Shown: positions 1 through 7,254 of the stretch, piece by piece
How positions within the stretch are numbered: position 1 is the first letter of the stretch
How the letters are laid out: the number at the start of each line of letters is the position of its first letter
The notes under the pieces: generated by a model
Seen by the model: only the letters and a program-made list of their open reading frames with translations
Databases searched by the model: none
What the model was told of the DNA's origin: nothing
Translations under genes and position numbers: made by a program
From: CAZGVV01 sp964529155
Lineage (GTDB): Bacteria > Pseudomonadota > Alphaproteobacteria > Rickettsiales > SXRF01
Assembly (NCBI GenBank): GCA_964529155.1
Contig: CAZGVV010000043.1
Location: 1 to 18,928, forward strand
Direction of reading: 5' to 3'
Length of the DNA stretch: 18,928 bases

Positions 1-39
1 GTGAGCACCGGAAGCGCAGAAAATACGATTTGCAGCCAT
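1..39 (-). CDS. Possible 5' end of a gene leaving the window (unrecognised)
   Basis: On the minus strand an ATG at 39-37 opens a frame that stays open to the window edge, reading MAANRIFCASGAH. A promoter-like pair lies just upstream at 61-90, which is the main reason to list it. There is no Shine-Dalgarno sequence, and thirteen codons are too few to recognise a family. The rest of 1-166 holds nothing I can call: a plus-strand frame from 3 to 161 is also open but matches nothing I know and has no start signal. This entry could easily be chance. Confidence 0.2.
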   Translation of the reverse strand, partial: MAANRIFCASGAH

Positions 40-60
40 GTATAATTTTAAAGTGGAATG

Positions 61-90
61 ACTATAGACTGGATTTTGGCGGAATCACAA
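61..90 (-). promoter_or_regulatory. Candidate sigma-70-type promoter, minus strand
   Basis: Read on the minus strand, TTGTGA (90-85) is followed after 18 bases by TATAGT (66-61). The -10 matches the consensus at five of six positions and the -35 at four of six. It points toward the window edge and the ATG at 39. It lies downstream of the class IV aminotransferase gene, so it would serve the next gene to the left. This is sequence resemblance only. Confidence 0.25.
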
Positions 91-166
91 CAACTCGCTG
101 TCGCAATACAGAACCTGACGCCATTCGCAACTGGCAGGCTTTCACCTATTGCCTATATTAACGGCA

Positions 167-1060
167 CTAAAAACCGTGCGTACAGAAATCACGCATTTCC
201 TGATCTACCAAGTCGCGTATCTGCTCTGCAATGGCCACGCTTTTCTTCCATTCCCATTGTTCCGGCAGTAATGCCGCCACAGGAGCAACCCCCATCGCCA
301 CATTGGTAATAAATACTGCCTCCGCTTCCCTCAGCACGGCCAGCGGCCAGTGCCCCTCTTCCACCTTCCATGGCGATAGGCGTAACACCGCATGGCGCGT
401 TGATCCTTCCAGCACACCGCAACTCAGCGCCGGCGTATAGAGTACATCCTGCTTCCACCAGAATACATTTGCGCCCGCCGTTTCCGCCACTTCACCCGCG
501 GCATTAAGCCGAATCGCCTCTGTGCAACCCTGTTCTGCCGCCTCCATACGCACCAATGTCGAGGCCAGGCCATTCGCCAGCTTATAGTGCACCGGCAACG
601 CTGCCGCAGATACGGTTTCATAAGAAGAATGCCACACACGAAGCGGCGCGGATGGTGCTGGCGGCAAAGCCATCGCTTCAATAATCCGCGTTGGCGTTAC
701 CGTTTTCGGTAAATACCCCCTGCTCCCGACGCCCCGGCTGATGGCAATGCGGAGCAATCCCTCCGTGACTGCATTTTTTTGCAATACATCCAGACAGAAT
801 TAAATCTCTAGCGGTTGGAGAATGCATNNNNNNNNNNCCAGACAGATCGCCTCCATGTCATCGGTTTCCGCCTGCATATGCAGCGCCGCCAGCCCACCGC
901 GCAACCGCGCCAGATGAAACGGCCATTGATAGAGCTTCCCGGCATGCACCCGCACCGTTTCAAACACCCCATCCCCATAGCGGAATCCACGGTCCTGCGC
1001 CCGTAAGACCGGCTGATCTTCGGGGTAAAACGCACCGTTGCAGTACAGCAGATGAGGCAT
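167..1060 (-). CDS. Class IV PLP-dependent aminotransferase, probable 4-amino-4-deoxychorismate lyase (PabC-like), interrupted by an assembly gap
   Basis: This is a fold-type IV PLP enzyme. The likely reaction is release of pyruvate from aminodeoxychorismate to give p-aminobenzoate, the substrate of FolP encoded next door. The family alone would also allow a branched-chain or D-amino-acid aminotransferase, so the assignment rests on context. The N-terminal part shows the family's early block (NGAF, then DRGFRYGDGVFET). After the gap come a lysine at 583-581 in HYKLANGL, which I take as the PLP lysine, then GEVAETAGANVFWW and TPALSCGVLEGSTR. The start is ATG 1060-1058, preceded by AGGA (1071-1068) at 7-base spacing. 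A TAA at 802-800 and ten Ns at 828-837 interrupt the frame. Collapsing a 9-bp repeat across the gap restores one frame of about 281 residues, a normal length. It starts 34 bases from folK, in the opposite direction. Confidence 0.85.
790..846. repeat. 9-bp direct repeat CCAGACAGA flanking an N-gap
   Basis: CCAGACAGA occurs at 790-798 and again at 838-846. Between the copies lie 29 known bases and the ten Ns. Joining the two copies removes 48 positions, including the in-frame TAA, and gives an uninterrupted protein that reads MEAICLDVLQKNAVTEG through the junction. The pattern fits overlapping contig ends with a spurious tail. It would also fit a target-site duplication around an insertion hidden in the gap. 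Confidence 0.8.
828..837. other. Assembly gap (10 N) inside the class IV aminotransferase gene
   Basis: Ten undetermined bases. The flanking 9-bp repeat suggests the two contig ends overlap, so the true missing sequence may be nil or even negative. Confidence 0.95.
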
Positions 1061-1094
1061 TGCGAAATCCTGTAACTTATTGCTAGATGTGCGC

Positions 1095-1549
1095 ATGGTA
1101 ACGATCTTCGGCCTTGGCAGCAATATGGGTGATCGCCGTGCGTATTTAGCAGCAGCGGTCGCGGCACTGTCCGCGCTTGGCGCACACCCACGCGCCTCGC
1201 AAATCCATGAATCCCAAGCATTATTACCCGCAGATGCACCCCCGGAGTGGAATATTCCTTACCTCAACATGGCCCTGTCCATTGACACTACCCTCACCCC
1301 GGACGCCTTACTTGCCCACACCCAGGCCCTGGAAATCTCGCTTGGCCGTATTCGCCGTGGCCATTGGGGACCACGTGAAATCGACATCGATATCCTGGCC
1401 ATGGGTAACACGGTGCTTGCCACACCAACCCTCACCCTGCCCCACGCCCGCTTGCTGGAGCGTGATTTCGCACTGGTGCCGCTCGCCGAAATCGCCCCGC
1501 TTTGGCGGCACCCGGTCGATGGCCGCACCGCGCAGGCCTTAGTCTCCGC
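1095..1549 (+). CDS. folK: 2-amino-4-hydroxy-6-hydroxymethyldihydropteridine pyrophosphokinase, 3' end lost in gap
   Basis: HPPK transfers pyrophosphate from ATP to hydroxymethyl-dihydropterin, giving the activated pterin used by FolP. The protein opens with GLGSNMGDR, the family's N-terminal signature. It carries NMAL in the substrate region and the diagnostic RRGHWGPREIDIDIL block, whose two acidic IDIDIL residues bind magnesium. About 151 residues are visible before the Ns at 1550, close to full family length, so only the last residues and stop are missing. I chose ATG 1095; GTG 1089 and TTG 1080 are in frame, but no start has a clear Shine-Dalgarno. Because the stop is hidden, a FolK-FolP fusion cannot be excluded. 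Confidence 0.93.
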
Positions 1550-1559
1550 NNNNNNNNNN
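1550..1559. other. Assembly gap (10 N) at the folK-folP junction
   Basis: Ten undetermined bases hide the folK stop and the folP start. The folK frame and the folP frame differ if the gap is exactly ten. They would be continuous only if the missing length were 2 modulo 3. Confidence 0.95.
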
Positions 1560-2334
1560 CGCAGCTGGTAGGCATCCTCAACCTCACCCCTGACTCCTTC
1601 TCAGACGGCGGCCAGGTCACCGACATCGCCGTACGTGTAAAGGCGTTAGTAAAAGCCGGTGCCCACATCATCGACATCGGCGCCGAATCCACCCGCCCCG
1701 GCGCCACCCCCTTAAGCGCGGAAGAAGAATGGGCACGCCTCGTTCCGTTTTTCACCACCGTTTTCCCGCGCGTGCGCCGCCATGCCCTGTTCAGTCTCGA
1801 CACCCGCCACCCCACCAACGCCCAGCGCGCACTGGCTCAAGGCATCCACTGGATTAACGACGTCTCCGGCTTCGCCGACCCCGCCATGCGCGCCGCCGTG
1901 CGCGATTGTGATTGCCGTTTAGTAATGATGCACTCCTTAAGCGTCCCCGCCGACCCCACGCAGGTACTGGATGCCGGCATCGACCCCATCACCGAAATTA
2001 TCGGCTGGGCGCGCACCCGCATTGCCGAATTAAATGCCTTCGGCATCGCCTCCACCCGGCTTNNNNNNNNNNGGACCCCGGCATCGGCTTTGGTAAAACT
2101 GCCGCGCAATCGTTGGACATTCTTACTCGTGTCCACGAACTACGCGTCCTCCATTTACCCCTGCTCATCGGTCATTCGCGCAAATCCTGCCTCGCCTCAC
2201 TCGGCAACGACCGCGACGCCGCCACGCTCAGCGTATCCGAATCACTTGCCAGCCACGGCATAGAATTCTTACGCATCCACGACGTCGCCGCCCATACGGC
2301 CCTGCTGCAAAAAATGGAGTCGGCGCATGGATAG
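1560..2334 (+). CDS. folP: Dihydropteroate synthase, start hidden in one gap and frame broken at a second
   Basis: DHPS condenses the pterin pyrophosphate made by FolK with p-aminobenzoate and is the sulfonamide target. Almost immediately after the gap the protein reads LVGILNLTPDSFSDGG, the family's first signature. Then come DIGAESTRPGA, INDVSGF and MMHS, and after the second gap DPGIGFGK and IGHSRKS, all in the usual order. The start codon is in or before the Ns at 1550-1559. At 2063-2072 the frame before the gap (STRL) and the frame after it (DPGIGFGK) disagree for a gap of ten. A missing length of 5 would give STRL-x-x-DPGIGFGK, which matches the family spacing. The stop TAG overlaps the folC start by 8 bases, suggesting translational coupling. 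Confidence 0.93.
2063..2072. other. Assembly gap (10 N) inside folP
   Basis: Ten undetermined bases. Conserved DHPS motifs on either side are in different frames if ten is taken literally, so ten is not the real length; 2 modulo 3 is required and 5 fits best. Confidence 0.95.
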
Positions 2335-3598
2335 GCCAGACATCGCCGCGCTACTCTCCACCCTCTACCACCCCGGCCTTAAAACCATTGAGCCGGGTTT
2401 GGAGCGCATGGAGCGTTTACTCGCCGCGCTGGGTAATCCGCATCTGCGCCTGCCCCCTGTCATCCATATTGCTGGCACCAATGGAAAAGGCTCCCTGGTC
2501 GCCTGTCTGCATGCCATTTACATGGCCGCCGGCCAGCGCGTTCACCGCTACATCTCGCCGCATCTCGTGCGCTTCAACGAACGCATCACCCTTGCCGGAG
2601 AAGCCATCGATGACGACAGGCTGCTCGCCTTGCTCCAGCAGGTAAAAGCTCATACCGTTACTCACCCTGCCACTTTTTTCGAAACCACCACTGCCTGCGC
2701 CTTCCTTGCCTTCGCGCAAACCCCGGCAGACGTCGTGCTGCTCGAAGTCGGCATGGGCGGCAGGCAGGACGCCACCACCATGGTCCCGGCTCCTTTGCTC
2801 ACCGCCATCACCCCCATCTCCCTCGACCACACCGAATATCTGGGCGATACGTTGCAGAAAATTGCTTACGAAAAAGCGGGCATCCTAAAGCCCGGCGTTC
2901 CATGCGTCGTCGGCCCGCAAGCCCCCGAAGCCATGGCCGAAATCATCCGCGTGGCCGAAGACATCGGCACACCGCTATTCATCCATGGCCGCGACTGGCG
3001 TGCCGAAAACGGCGTGTACGAAAGCGCTACCCACCGTCTGCCCTACACGCCCTCACTTCCCGGCGCACATCAATATGTAAACGCCGCCACCGCCATCGCC
3101 TGCATGGAAGCGCTGCAGTGGCCCGTTGCCGAACAGCATGTGCAAACAGGTATCCGCACGGCCACCTGGCCTGCCCGCCTGCAACATTTGCATGGCGCAT
3201 TGGCCCAAAGCCTCCCGCCGAGCTGGGACTTATGGCTGGACGGTGGCCACAACCCTGCCGCCGGCCACATCCTCGCCAGCTGGGCCGCCGAGCAGAGCGA
3301 CAGGCCCCTCATCCTCATCTGCGGCATGGTAAAAGGCAAGGACACGGCAGGCTTCCTCGCCCCCTTAGCCCCGCATGCTCACGCCCTCATCACCCTCACC
3401 ATCCCGGACGAACCCACCAGCCAACCGGCTGAGGACATCGCCCACGCCGCCCGCAGTGTCGGCCTGAATCCCCAGTGTGCTCACACCGTGGAAACCGCAT
3501 TCACCTTCGCCAAAGCTAGCACGCAAATACCCGCCCGTGTGCTTATCTGCGGCTCCTTGTATTTGGCAGGAAAAATGTTAGAAGTAGACGCAATTTAA
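2327..3598 (+). CDS. folC: Bifunctional-type folylpolyglutamate synthase / dihydrofolate synthase
   Basis: FolC is a Mur-ligase-like ATP enzyme that adds glutamate to dihydropteroate, and usually also to reduced folates. The 423-residue length is normal. The P-loop is at residues 50-56 (GTNGKGS), followed by [13 protein letters not shown], the omega-loop and substrate segment. The central block [22 protein letters not shown] contains the family's histidine and the metal-binding region. DGGHNP at residue 305 onward belongs to the C-terminal Mur-ligase domain, where DGAHNP is more usual. It begins inside folP (ATGGATAG overlap) and ends 19 bases before dapD. With folK and folP just upstream this is a folate operon. 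Whether it has the dihydrofolate synthase activity cannot be read from sequence. Confidence 0.95.
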   Translation: MDRPDIAALLSTLYHPGLKTIEPGLERMERLLAALGNPHLRLPPVIHIAGTNGKGSLVACLHAIYMAAGQRVHRYISPHLVRFNERITLAGEAIDDDRLLALLQQVKAHTVTHPATFFETTTACAFLAFAQTPADVVLLEVGMGGRQDATTMVPAPLLTAITPISLDHTEYLGDTLQKIAYEKAGILKPGVPCVVGPQAPEAMAEIIRVAEDIGTPLFIHGRDWRAENGVYESATHRLPYTPSLPGAHQYVNAATAIACMEALQWPVAEQHVQTGIRTATWPARLQHLHGALAQSLPPSWDLWLDGGHNPAAGHILASWAAEQSDRPLILICGMVKGKDTAGFLAPLAPHAHALITLTIPDEPTSQPAEDIAHAARSVGLNPQCAHTVETAFTFAKASTQIPARVLICGSLYLAGKMLEVDAI

Positions 3599-3617
3599 TA
3601 TATTGAAGGACTTATCC

Positions 3618-4433
3618 ATGCACGCCCTCTCCTCCCTCATCGACACCGCGTGGGACGCCCGCGCCGATCTCTCCCCTGCCACCCAGGGTGAAATCCGCAA
3701 CGCCGTAGACGCCACGCTCAACGCACTCGATGCCGGAACATTGCGCGTTGCCGAAAAAATCAACGGTGTATGGACCACGCATCAATGGGTAAAAAAAGCT
3801 GTGCTGCTCTCCTTCCGCTTAAACGCCATGCGCGTCATGCGCGGCGGTGAAGCGCAGTGGTATGACAAAGTCGCCCTTAAATCGAGCACCTGGTCTGAAA
3901 CCGAATTCCAAGCCGCATCCTTTCGTGCCGTTCCCGGCGCTGTCGTGCGTCACTCAGCCTACGTCGCCCCCGGCGCCGTACTCATGCCGTGCTTCATCAA
4001 TGTCGGCGCCCGCGTCGGCGAAGGCACGATGATTGACACCTGGTCCACTGTCGGCTCCTGCGCGCAGGTAGGCAATCATTGCCATATCTCCGGCGGTGTC
4101 GGCATTGGCGGCGTATTAGAACCCCTGCAAGCTGGCCCCGTCATCCTTGAAGACAACGTCTTCATCGGCGCCCGCTCAGAAGTAGCCGAAGGCGTCGTCG
4201 TTGAAGAAGGCGCGGTGATCGCCATGGGCGTATTCCTCGGCGCTTCCACCAAAATTGTGGACCGCGCCAGCGGCGAAGTCACCTATGGCCGCGTGCCCGC
4301 CTACAGCGTCGTCGTCCCCGGCGCCATGCCCGGCAAACCCGGCGAACCGTCACTTGCCTGCGCCGTCATCGTAAAACGCGTAGACGCCCGCACACGGGAG
4401 AAAACCGCGGTGAATGAGTTGCTGCGGGGGTAA
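3618..4433 (+). CDS. dapD: 2,3,4,5-tetrahydropyridine-2,6-dicarboxylate N-succinyltransferase
   Basis: DapD transfers succinyl from succinyl-CoA to tetrahydrodipicolinate in the succinylase branch of diaminopimelate/lysine synthesis, feeding peptidoglycan. The 271-residue product matches the usual length (~274 in enterics). The helical N-terminal part includes [12 protein letters not shown]. It is followed by left-handed beta-helix repeats with [15 protein letters not shown] and [14 protein letters not shown], both strongly conserved in DapD. ATG 3618 is chosen because AAGGA (3606-3610) sits 7 bases upstream; a TTG at 3603 is in frame but lacks support. It is 19 bases after folC, so it may be cotranscribed with the folate genes. 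A decayed copy of its last ~25 codons lies at 5196-5273. Confidence 0.96.
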   Translation: MHALSSLIDTAWDARADLSPATQGEIRNAVDATLNALDAGTLRVAEKINGVWTTHQWVKKAVLLSFRLNAMRVMRGGEAQWYDKVALKSSTWSETEFQAASFRAVPGAVVRHSAYVAPGAVLMPCFINVGARVGEGTMIDTWSTVGSCAQVGNHCHISGGVGIGGVLEPLQAGPVILEDNVFIGARSEVAEGVVVEEGAVIAMGVFLGASTKIVDRASGEVTYGRVPAYSVVVPGAMPGKPGEPSLACAVIVKRVDARTREKTAVNELLRG

Positions 4434-4451
4434 AAATTTTTTTACTAACTT

Positions 4452-4482
4452 AAACCAGCGCTTTATTGCAAGCACTGGTTTT
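4452..4482 (+). terminator. Rho-independent-type terminator after dapD
   Basis: AAACCAG-c-GCT (4452-4462) pairs with AGC-a-CTGGTTT (4471-4481) around an 8-base loop, with one C/A mismatch in the stem. The stem's final Ts run into TTTT. It lies 18 bases after the dapD stop. Because the EF-hand gene converges on it from the other side, it could act on both transcripts, although the minus-strand T tract is poor. Confidence 0.6.
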
Positions 4483-4492
4483 GCCATGACAA

Positions 4493-5062
4493 TTAAGTGA
4501 TTTGTTGCTCTTGCTTTTTCCGTGGCAATTTATTGTTAGGAGTGTCCCCATCTTTCAATTGATCATTGAGCACTTTATACTCAAATTCTCCTATACTTAC
4601 TTTTCCATCGTTATTTTTGTCCAATATTTTTAAATCTTCATCTGTAATATTGCCTTTTTCTGCGGGAAAAGAAGAACCATCCTCTCTACGAATTTTGATG
4701 GTCTGTTTAAGTTGTGCGGCAATACGATCAATATCGGCTAATAGCCCCTTTCCTTCAGCATTTTGAGCAATCGAATACATACGATCACGCTGAGGTTTAG
4801 GGATCGCGTCTTTAAGCGGCGCACTGTCTAAAGCATTTTTTGCTTCGGTAGGGGTTAACTTTCCATCGCCATTACCATCCATATCCACAAATTGCTTACC
4901 AGCAGGCAGAATACTTAAACCACCAAATTTTATACGCGCCATAAACGCTTCTACAGATTCATCTGGTTTTTTCGTATAAGTCGGCTCTTTATTTAATATT
5001 TTATACGTAGTACCCGCCTCTTTCTTCTCTGCCTGTATAGTTTTATCATCGTCGTACGACAT
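4493..5062 (-). CDS. EF-hand domain protein, 189 residues, cytoplasmic
   Basis: The protein has two canonical EF-hand loops. The first spans residues 62-73 (DGNGDGKLTPTE) and the second 148-159 (DKNNDGKVSIGE). Both have acidic or Asn ligands at positions 1, 3 and 5, Gly at 6, a hydrophobic residue at 8 and Glu at 12, so both look able to bind calcium. The N-terminus is charged and hydrophilic (MSYDDDKTIQAEKK) with no signal peptide or membrane segment. The rest is helical, Lys-rich and unrecognised. The start ATG has GGGGGA just upstream. The gene is visibly more AT-rich than dapD or the Tad genes, stands alone on the minus strand, converges on dapD, and is separated from tadC by 235 bases. 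Function is unknown; calcium sensing or buffering is an inference from the loops. Confidence 0.85.
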   Translation of the reverse strand: MSYDDDKTIQAEKKEAGTTYKILNKEPTYTKKPDESVEAFMARIKFGGLSILPAGKQFVDMDGNGDGKLTPTEAKNALDSAPLKDAIPKPQRDRMYSIAQNAEGKGLLADIDRIAAQLKQTIKIRREDGSSFPAEKGNITDEDLKILDKNNDGKVSIGEFEYKVLNDQLKDGDTPNNKLPRKKQEQQIT

Positions 5063-5097
5063 AAATCCCCCATTTAAAAATTAGTTATGTGGTAGAA

Positions 5098-5103
5098 ATT
5101 ATA
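5098..5103 (-). promoter_or_regulatory. Candidate -10 element for the EF-hand gene
   Basis: On the minus strand a perfect TATAAT occurs at 5103-5098, about 35 bases before the start codon, in a very AT-rich stretch that contains further TATA-like hexamers. No good -35 box is visible at 16-18 bases, so the assignment is tentative. Confidence 0.35.
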
Positions 5104-5195
5104 TGTATAATATAATGTTTCCTAAGAATTTGGATGAAGATTTCATGACAATTGCCATGGGATTAATAGCACATAGCCTGCAATTTCATCATTAA

Positions 5196-5273
5196 GCTGC
5201 CGCCATCGTCACACCCATCAATGCCCGCACGCAGGGAAAAACGGCAGTGAGTTAGTTAATGCGGAAGAGATAA
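5196..5273 (+). pseudogene. Decayed fragment of a dapD 3' end
   Basis: From GCC at 5199 the plus strand reads AAIVTPINARTQGKTAVS, then a stop, then LMRKR and a final TAA. The dapD C-terminus at 4362-4433 reads [18 protein letters not shown], then ELLRG and stop. The alignment is in frame and gap-free over 22 codons, with 12 identical residues. By hand count 48 of 66 bases match. The internal TAG and the absence of upstream homology show it is not functional. It may be the tail of an older or foreign dapD copy. It faces the end of tadC. Confidence 0.7.
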
Positions 5274-5297
5274 TTTTCTTGCGGTAATAGTAGCAAC

Positions 5298-6263
5298 CTA
5301 CTTCGCCATCATCCGCGTCACACGGATAATCGCCGGTGACATCACCACGATAAACATCGTCGGCAGGATGAAGCAGATCATCGGCACGGTCATCATCGGC
5401 CCGAGTTTTGCCGCCTTATTTTCTGCCGCCAGCATGCGTTGTTCGCGGAATTCCGCTGACAACACCCGCAGTGCCTGCGCCACCGGCGTACCGTATTTTT
5501 CCGTTTGCACCAGCACGTTCACAATACCGCGAATTTCCGCCATGCGCACGCGGTCGGTAAAATTGGAAAACACTTTTTCGCGCTCCGGCAACAATCCCAT
5601 CTCCACCGCTGTAAGCGCTAATTCTTCGGCCATTTCGGGATACGCCGTGCCAAGCTCGCGCGAAACGCGGTCAAATGCCACGTTAAGCGTCAACCCCGCT
5701 TCGGCGCAAATGGTCATCAGGTCAAGCGTATCGGACAACGCACGCCGAATATTGCGGTAACGTCTGGAACGCCGGCTCGCTGCCACCCACATCGGCAATT
5801 TAAGCCCTATATAAATTAAGGCGATGGGTGATGCAAAATGCACTATTTTCATCATTTTTGCATTGCTATTCCAGATCGGCAATTCAAACAGCAACACCCC
5901 CAGCGCCGCGCCGCATAAGGGCAGCACGAGAGAGGCAAAAAGATAGATCACCATCGCATCTTTGCTGCGCCAGCCTGCTTCCATCAATACGGTTTGCGCC
6001 TGCGCGACGCCTTGGCTTTTATATAATTCAAGCCGCTTCACTACCCGCCGCATCGTAGCCACCGGCATTTCAGAACGCTGGCGGCGGCGATTCAGCCTAT
6101 TGGCATCCCCGCGCAATTCGGCGCGACGTTCCTGCAACATGCGCAAGCGGCGCGACCGCACATCGCGCTTAATGAATTTACGGTTGGCCGCAAGAATAGC
6201 GACCACTGCGACCGCCGCGCTTCCGTAAATCACATTATTATCCTGTAACAATTCCAGAATCAT
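5298..6263 (-). CDS. tadC: Tad pilus assembly inner-membrane protein TadC
   Basis: TadC is one of two T2SF-like platform proteins that, with TadB, couple the CpaF ATPase to Flp pilus assembly in the inner membrane. The 321-residue product begins with a membrane segment (about residues 8-27), then a basic Arg-rich cytoplasmic stretch and two more membrane helices. The T2SF domain follows (LSDTLDLMTICAEAGLTLNVAFDRVSRE and then VQTEKYGTPVAQALRVLS, given here in parts), and a C-terminal helix ends it. ATG 6263 is preferred because AGGA lies 6 bases upstream; an in-frame TTG at 6281 would overlap tadB and has no such site. It starts 7 bases after tadB ends and is the last gene of the operon seen here. 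Confidence 0.92.
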   Translation of the reverse strand: MILELLQDNNVIYGSAAVAVVAILAANRKFIKRDVRSRRLRMLQERRAELRGDANRLNRRRQRSEMPVATMRRVVKRLELYKSQGVAQAQTVLMEAGWRSKDAMVIYLFASLVLPLCGAALGVLLFELPIWNSNAKMMKIVHFASPIALIYIGLKLPMWVAASRRSRRYRNIRRALSDTLDLMTICAEAGLTLNVAFDRVSRELGTAYPEMAEELALTAVEMGLLPEREKVFSNFTDRVRMAEIRGIVNVLVQTEKYGTPVAQALRVLSAEFREQRMLAAENKAAKLGPMMTVPMICFILPTMFIVVMSPAIIRVTRMMAK

Positions 6264-6270
6264 ATAATTC

Positions 6271-7254
6271 CTAAATTTCAAACCGCGCCATGCGTTTCAT
6301 AATCATCATCCCCGTGGTTAGAAACCCGCCTGCTGTCATGAGGGCTTTATGTCCACTGGGATCGGTAAATAACACCATGATATAATCGGGGCTCATCACC
6401 CACACAGCACCCGCAACGAAAAACGGCAACGCGCCGACAATCATACCTGAAGCGCGCGCTTCCGATGTCATGGCCTTGACTTTCATTTGCATGGTAAAGC
6501 GCTTGCGCAACACATCACTCAAATTATTCAATATCTCCGACAAATTACCGCCGGTTTCACGCTGAAGCACAATACTGATCACAAAGAAATTGAACTCGGT
6601 GTATTCCAGGCGCCGCGCCACTTCATGCAGCGCTTTTTCCATAGGCACACCAAGTTTCATGGTGTTGCTGGCATGGGTAAAAATACCGCCCACAGGCTCG
6701 GCTAATTCCTGCGCCACCATTTTAATGGATTCGGATACCGGCAAACCGGAACGCAATCCGCGCACAATCAGATCCAGTGCTTCAGGAAATAATTTCAAGA
6801 ATGCCTTCTGACGTTTTATCGCCCGCCCGGTAACTATTTTAAAAGGCAGCCAGAGCGTCACGATGGCGGCGATGGAAATACCCAGAATGACCGAACCAAA
6901 TACCAGGGGAAACAGAACCGAGATAATCAAAAACGCCAGCACGCACCGCAACGCATATTGGCGCGGATTAATCGTAAATCCTGCCCGCTGCAATTGAAAT
7001 TCCAGTTTCTCAATATTAGGCAGATACCGCATCAGAAAAACGATCAGCGGCGGCAATTTTTCCTGGCTTTTCCGAAGCAATATAGGATCGCTGGCACGCT
7101 TGCTCATAAGGCGTTTTTGTATTTTTTCTATGCGAAGACGTTGCTTTTTATTGCCTGTGCCACTCAGCAATAATGCAATGATCAGGATCAATACAACACC
7201 ACCGCCAAAAAGCGGCAAATCATTCAGGCTAATAAGGCCAGACAGCCCGTTCAT
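6271..7254 (-). CDS. tadB: Tad pilus assembly inner-membrane protein TadB
   Basis: TadB is the partner platform protein of TadC, homologous to the type II secretion F component. The 327-residue protein has an N-terminal membrane helix at about 15-32, a hydrophobic pair around 103-138, and a cytoplasmic T2SF domain. Hallmarks of the domain are LFPEALDLIVRGLRSGLPV, the mid-domain GVPMEKALHEVARR and LQRETGGNLSEILNNLS. Two C-terminal hydrophobic stretches close it. Its start overlaps the cpaF stop in ATGA, so the two are translationally coupled. Confidence 0.93.
   Translation of the reverse strand: MNGLSGLISLNDLPLFGGGVVLILIIALLLSGTGNKKQRLRIEKIQKRLMSKRASDPILLRKSQEKLPPLIVFLMRYLPNIEKLEFQLQRAGFTINPRQYALRCVLAFLIISVLFPLVFGSVILGISIAAIVTLWLPFKIVTGRAIKRQKAFLKLFPEALDLIVRGLRSGLPVSESIKMVAQELAEPVGGIFTHASNTMKLGVPMEKALHEVARRLEYTEFNFFVISIVLQRETGGNLSEILNNLSDVLRKRFTMQMKVKAMTSEARASGMIVGALPFFVAGAVWVMSPDYIMVLFTDPSGHKALMTAGGFLTTGMMIMKRMARFEI

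Larger units (their letters stand above)
4485..5153. repeat. 10-bp direct repeat CATGACAATT bracketing the EF-hand gene
   Basis: CATGACAATT is found at 4485-4494, overlapping the EF-hand stop codon, and at 5144-5153, about 80 bases upstream of its start. The bracketed segment is the AT-rich islet. The repeat resembles a target-site duplication in length and position, but no terminal inverted repeats or mobility gene are present. Chance is possible for a 10-mer. Confidence 0.4.

Noticed and set aside
58..309. Plus-strand open frame of 83 codons near the left edge
   Set aside because: Its second half overlaps the coding end of the class IV aminotransferase in antisense, and there is no ribosome-binding site or recognisable motif.
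800..802. In-frame TAA as evidence that the aminotransferase gene is a pseudogene
   Set aside because: The stop lies in the 29 bases between the 9-bp repeats beside the N-gap, and collapsing the repeat restores the protein, so an assembly artefact is at least as likely.
5275..5297. TTGC...GCAA hairpin after tadC on the minus strand
   Set aside because: Only four base pairs in the stem and no convincing T run; not supported as the Tad operon terminator.
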